A DNA stretch of 6,904 nucleotides from Oscillospiraceae bacterium (GTDB lineage Bacteria; Bacillota; Clostridia; Oscillospirales; Oscillospiraceae): positions 1 to 6,904 of the forward strand of contig JAGBGB010000176.1 in the NCBI GenBank assembly GCA_017936205.1, written 5' to 3'. The position numbers were made by a program, and so were the translations under genes. Position 1 is the stretch's first letter. Each line of letters begins with the position of its first letter. Of the stretch, positions 6,306 through 6,904 are shown one piece after another. The notes below the pieces were generated by a model. The model did no database searches. It worked only from the letters and a program-made list of their open reading frames with translations, and had not been told where the DNA came from.

Positions 6306-6652
6306 ATTTTATTTGCTATCCCAAGTGCACCACCTGCCAAAGGGCGAAGAAGTGGCTGGAGGAAAAAAAGATCAACTATGTCCTTCGGGACATCAAGGAG
6401 CAGAACCCCACCATAGAAGAATTGTCCCAATGGTATAGAGACAGCGGCCTGCCCCTGAAGAAATTCTTCAACACCAGCGGCATGCTCTATAAGTCTCTGG
6501 AACTGAAAACCAAGCTTCCTACCATGACCGAGGAAGAAATGCTGGCTCTCTTAGCCTCCGACGGTATGCTGGTCAAACGCCCCATTCTGATTGGAGAGAA
6601 CTTTGTCCTCCTCGGCTTCAAGGAAGCCGATTGGGAAACCCACATAGAATAA
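6299..6652 (+). CDS. ArsC/Spx-family thioredoxin-fold protein (YusI-like)
   Basis: This 117-residue protein belongs to the ArsC-related group (arsenate reductase, Spx, MgsR, YffB, YusI). It begins with a beta strand and a CTTC redox motif (Cys10 and Cys13) in the loop before helix 1, followed by KKWLEEKKINYVLRDI. Mid-protein LKKFFNTSG (53-61) and SLELKTKLPTM and the late LLASDGMLVKRPILI (84-98, with Arg94-Pro95) are the usual family blocks. The ending VLLGFKEADW is YusI-like. The N-terminal Cys is the probable catalytic or redox-sensing residue, and CxxC is also the Spx switch. Most family members called arsenate reductase have no shown arsenate activity, and no arsB, acr3 or arsR is nearby. 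A thiol-redox or Spx-like role is as likely as arsenate reduction. It is the last gene of the operon, overlapping tag by 7 bp. Confidence 0.88.
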   Translation: MLNFICYPKCTTCQRAKKWLEEKKINYVLRDIKEQNPTIEELSQWYRDSGLPLKKFFNTSGMLYKSLELKTKLPTMTEEEMLALLASDGMLVKRPILIGENFVLLGFKEADWETHIE

Positions 6653-6721
6653 TTGACCATACACCCTATGTTTCTTATTCAATTTCCGATTTGTCGAGCA
6701 GTTTGATTTACCGCTGCGTAG

Positions 6722-6740
6722 GGGCGCGCATTGCGCGTCC
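6722..6740 (+). repeat. GC-rich hairpin, left edge of the palindromic element
   Basis: GGGCGCGC pairs with GCGCGTCC across a three-base ATT loop, including one G-U pair if transcribed. Its right part doubles as the left arm of the long-range 13-bp inverted repeat, so two mutually exclusive foldings are possible. Confidence 0.65.
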
Positions 6741-6741
6741 G

Positions 6742-6764
6742 GTTCATGGCGTTACGCCATGAAC
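6742..6764 (+). repeat. Perfect 10-bp hairpin
   Basis: GTTCATGGCG and CGCCATGAAC are exact reverse complements separated by TTA. No T tract follows on either strand, so it is not a standard intrinsic terminator. Confidence 0.75.
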
Positions 6765-6815
6765 ACCAAAACCACCGAATAAGATGTAATTTCTCGAAAA
6801 AACGAAACATTTTTC

Positions 6816-6840
6816 ACAACCACCAATTCTTGGTGGTTGT
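6816..6840 (+). repeat. Perfect 11-bp hairpin
   Basis: ACAACCACCAA and TTGGTGGTTGT are exact reverse complements around a TTC loop, directly followed by the right arm of the 13-bp outer inverted repeat. No T tract follows on the plus strand; on the minus strand the hairpin is followed by GAAAAATG, also not terminator-like. Confidence 0.75.
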
Positions 6841-6904
6841 CGGACGCGCAATGGAAGCTGCTGAAAAAGTACAGTTTTTTTGACTCCCGCAACTTAATCG
6901 CCTC

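Larger units (their letters stand above)
6722..6853. repeat. Palindromic intergenic element with three hairpins and a 13-bp inverted repeat
   Basis: A perfect 13-bp inverted repeat (CATTGCGCGTCCG at 6729-6741, CGGACGCGCAATG at 6841-6853) encloses about 100 bp. The left arm lies within a GC-rich hairpin (6722-6740, loop ATT). Next to it is a perfect 10-bp hairpin (6742-6764), and the right arm directly abuts a perfect 11-bp hairpin (6816-6840). No transposase gene or target-site duplication is seen. It resembles the REP- or MITE-like palindromic repeats scattered between genes in many clostridial genomes, but copy number cannot be judged from one window. Confidence 0.65.
6653..6904. other. Non-coding region downstream of the operon
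   Basis: These 252 bp up to the window edge hold no convincing gene on either strand. The first 68 bp are AT-rich and featureless. They are followed by the nested inverted-repeat element at 6722-6853, then a run of seven T at 6875-6881 without a strong hairpin directly before it. No canonical terminator for the operon is evident: the strong hairpins are not followed by T tracts on the plus strand. Confidence 0.6.

Noticed and set aside
6299..6652. Arsenic resistance operon
   Set aside because: Only an ArsC-like fold protein is present. No efflux pump or ArsR-type regulator of arsenic systems is in the window, and the sequence is closer to the YusI/Spx type.
6816..6840. CRISPR-like repeat
   Set aside because: It is a single perfect hairpin with no repeated copies or spacers.
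6722..6853. Insertion sequence end or complete transposon
   Set aside because: No transposase reading frame and no flanking target duplication are visible; only the inverted repeats are supported.

Overview
The window looks like a chromosomal segment from an anaerobic Bacillota, most likely Clostridia of the Oscillospiraceae/Ruminococcaceae type. Four things suggest this: a clostridial-style FtsZ with a divergent C-terminal tail, strong AGGAGG-type ribosome binding sites, sigma-A-like promoters, and an ABC exporter pair and a YusI/Spx-like protein that resemble gut Clostridia. The genus cannot be fixed from this sequence alone.

Layout. Positions 1-811 hold the 3' two thirds of ftsZ (+ strand), cut by the window edge and ending at a strong hairpin terminator (830-871). 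Converging on it from the minus strand is a 317-residue lipoprotein of the DUF4097 type (879-1832), whose C-terminal two thirds is a ladder of ten SG-containing rungs spaced 19-20 residues apart. A 206-bp divergent intergenic region (1833-2038) holds two good promoters, one firing left into the lipoprotein gene and one firing right.

The right-hand promoter starts a four-gene operon. It comprises two ABC half-transporters (2039-3763 and 3876-5639), a DNA-3-methyladenine glycosylase I (5649-6305) and a thioredoxin-fold ArsC/Spx-family protein of YusI type (6299-6652). The two half-transporters have complementary lesions in their ATPase motifs, the mark of a heterodimeric exporter with one degenerate and one consensus ATP site. 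The operon thus joins export, alkylation repair and a thiol protein; a joint stress or detoxification role is an inference.

Two places need a second look. First, the second half-transporter seems to have lost its natural start. A well-placed ATG overlapping the preceding stop opens a plausible N-terminus in one frame, while the rest of the protein lies in another frame whose first ATG (3876) has no convincing ribosome binding site. Second, the 252 bp after the last gene contain a compact element (6722-6853) made of three strong hairpins and bounded partly by a 13-bp perfect inverted repeat. It looks like a non-coding palindromic intergenic repeat. No tRNA, rRNA, CRISPR array, transposase or clearly novel system was found.
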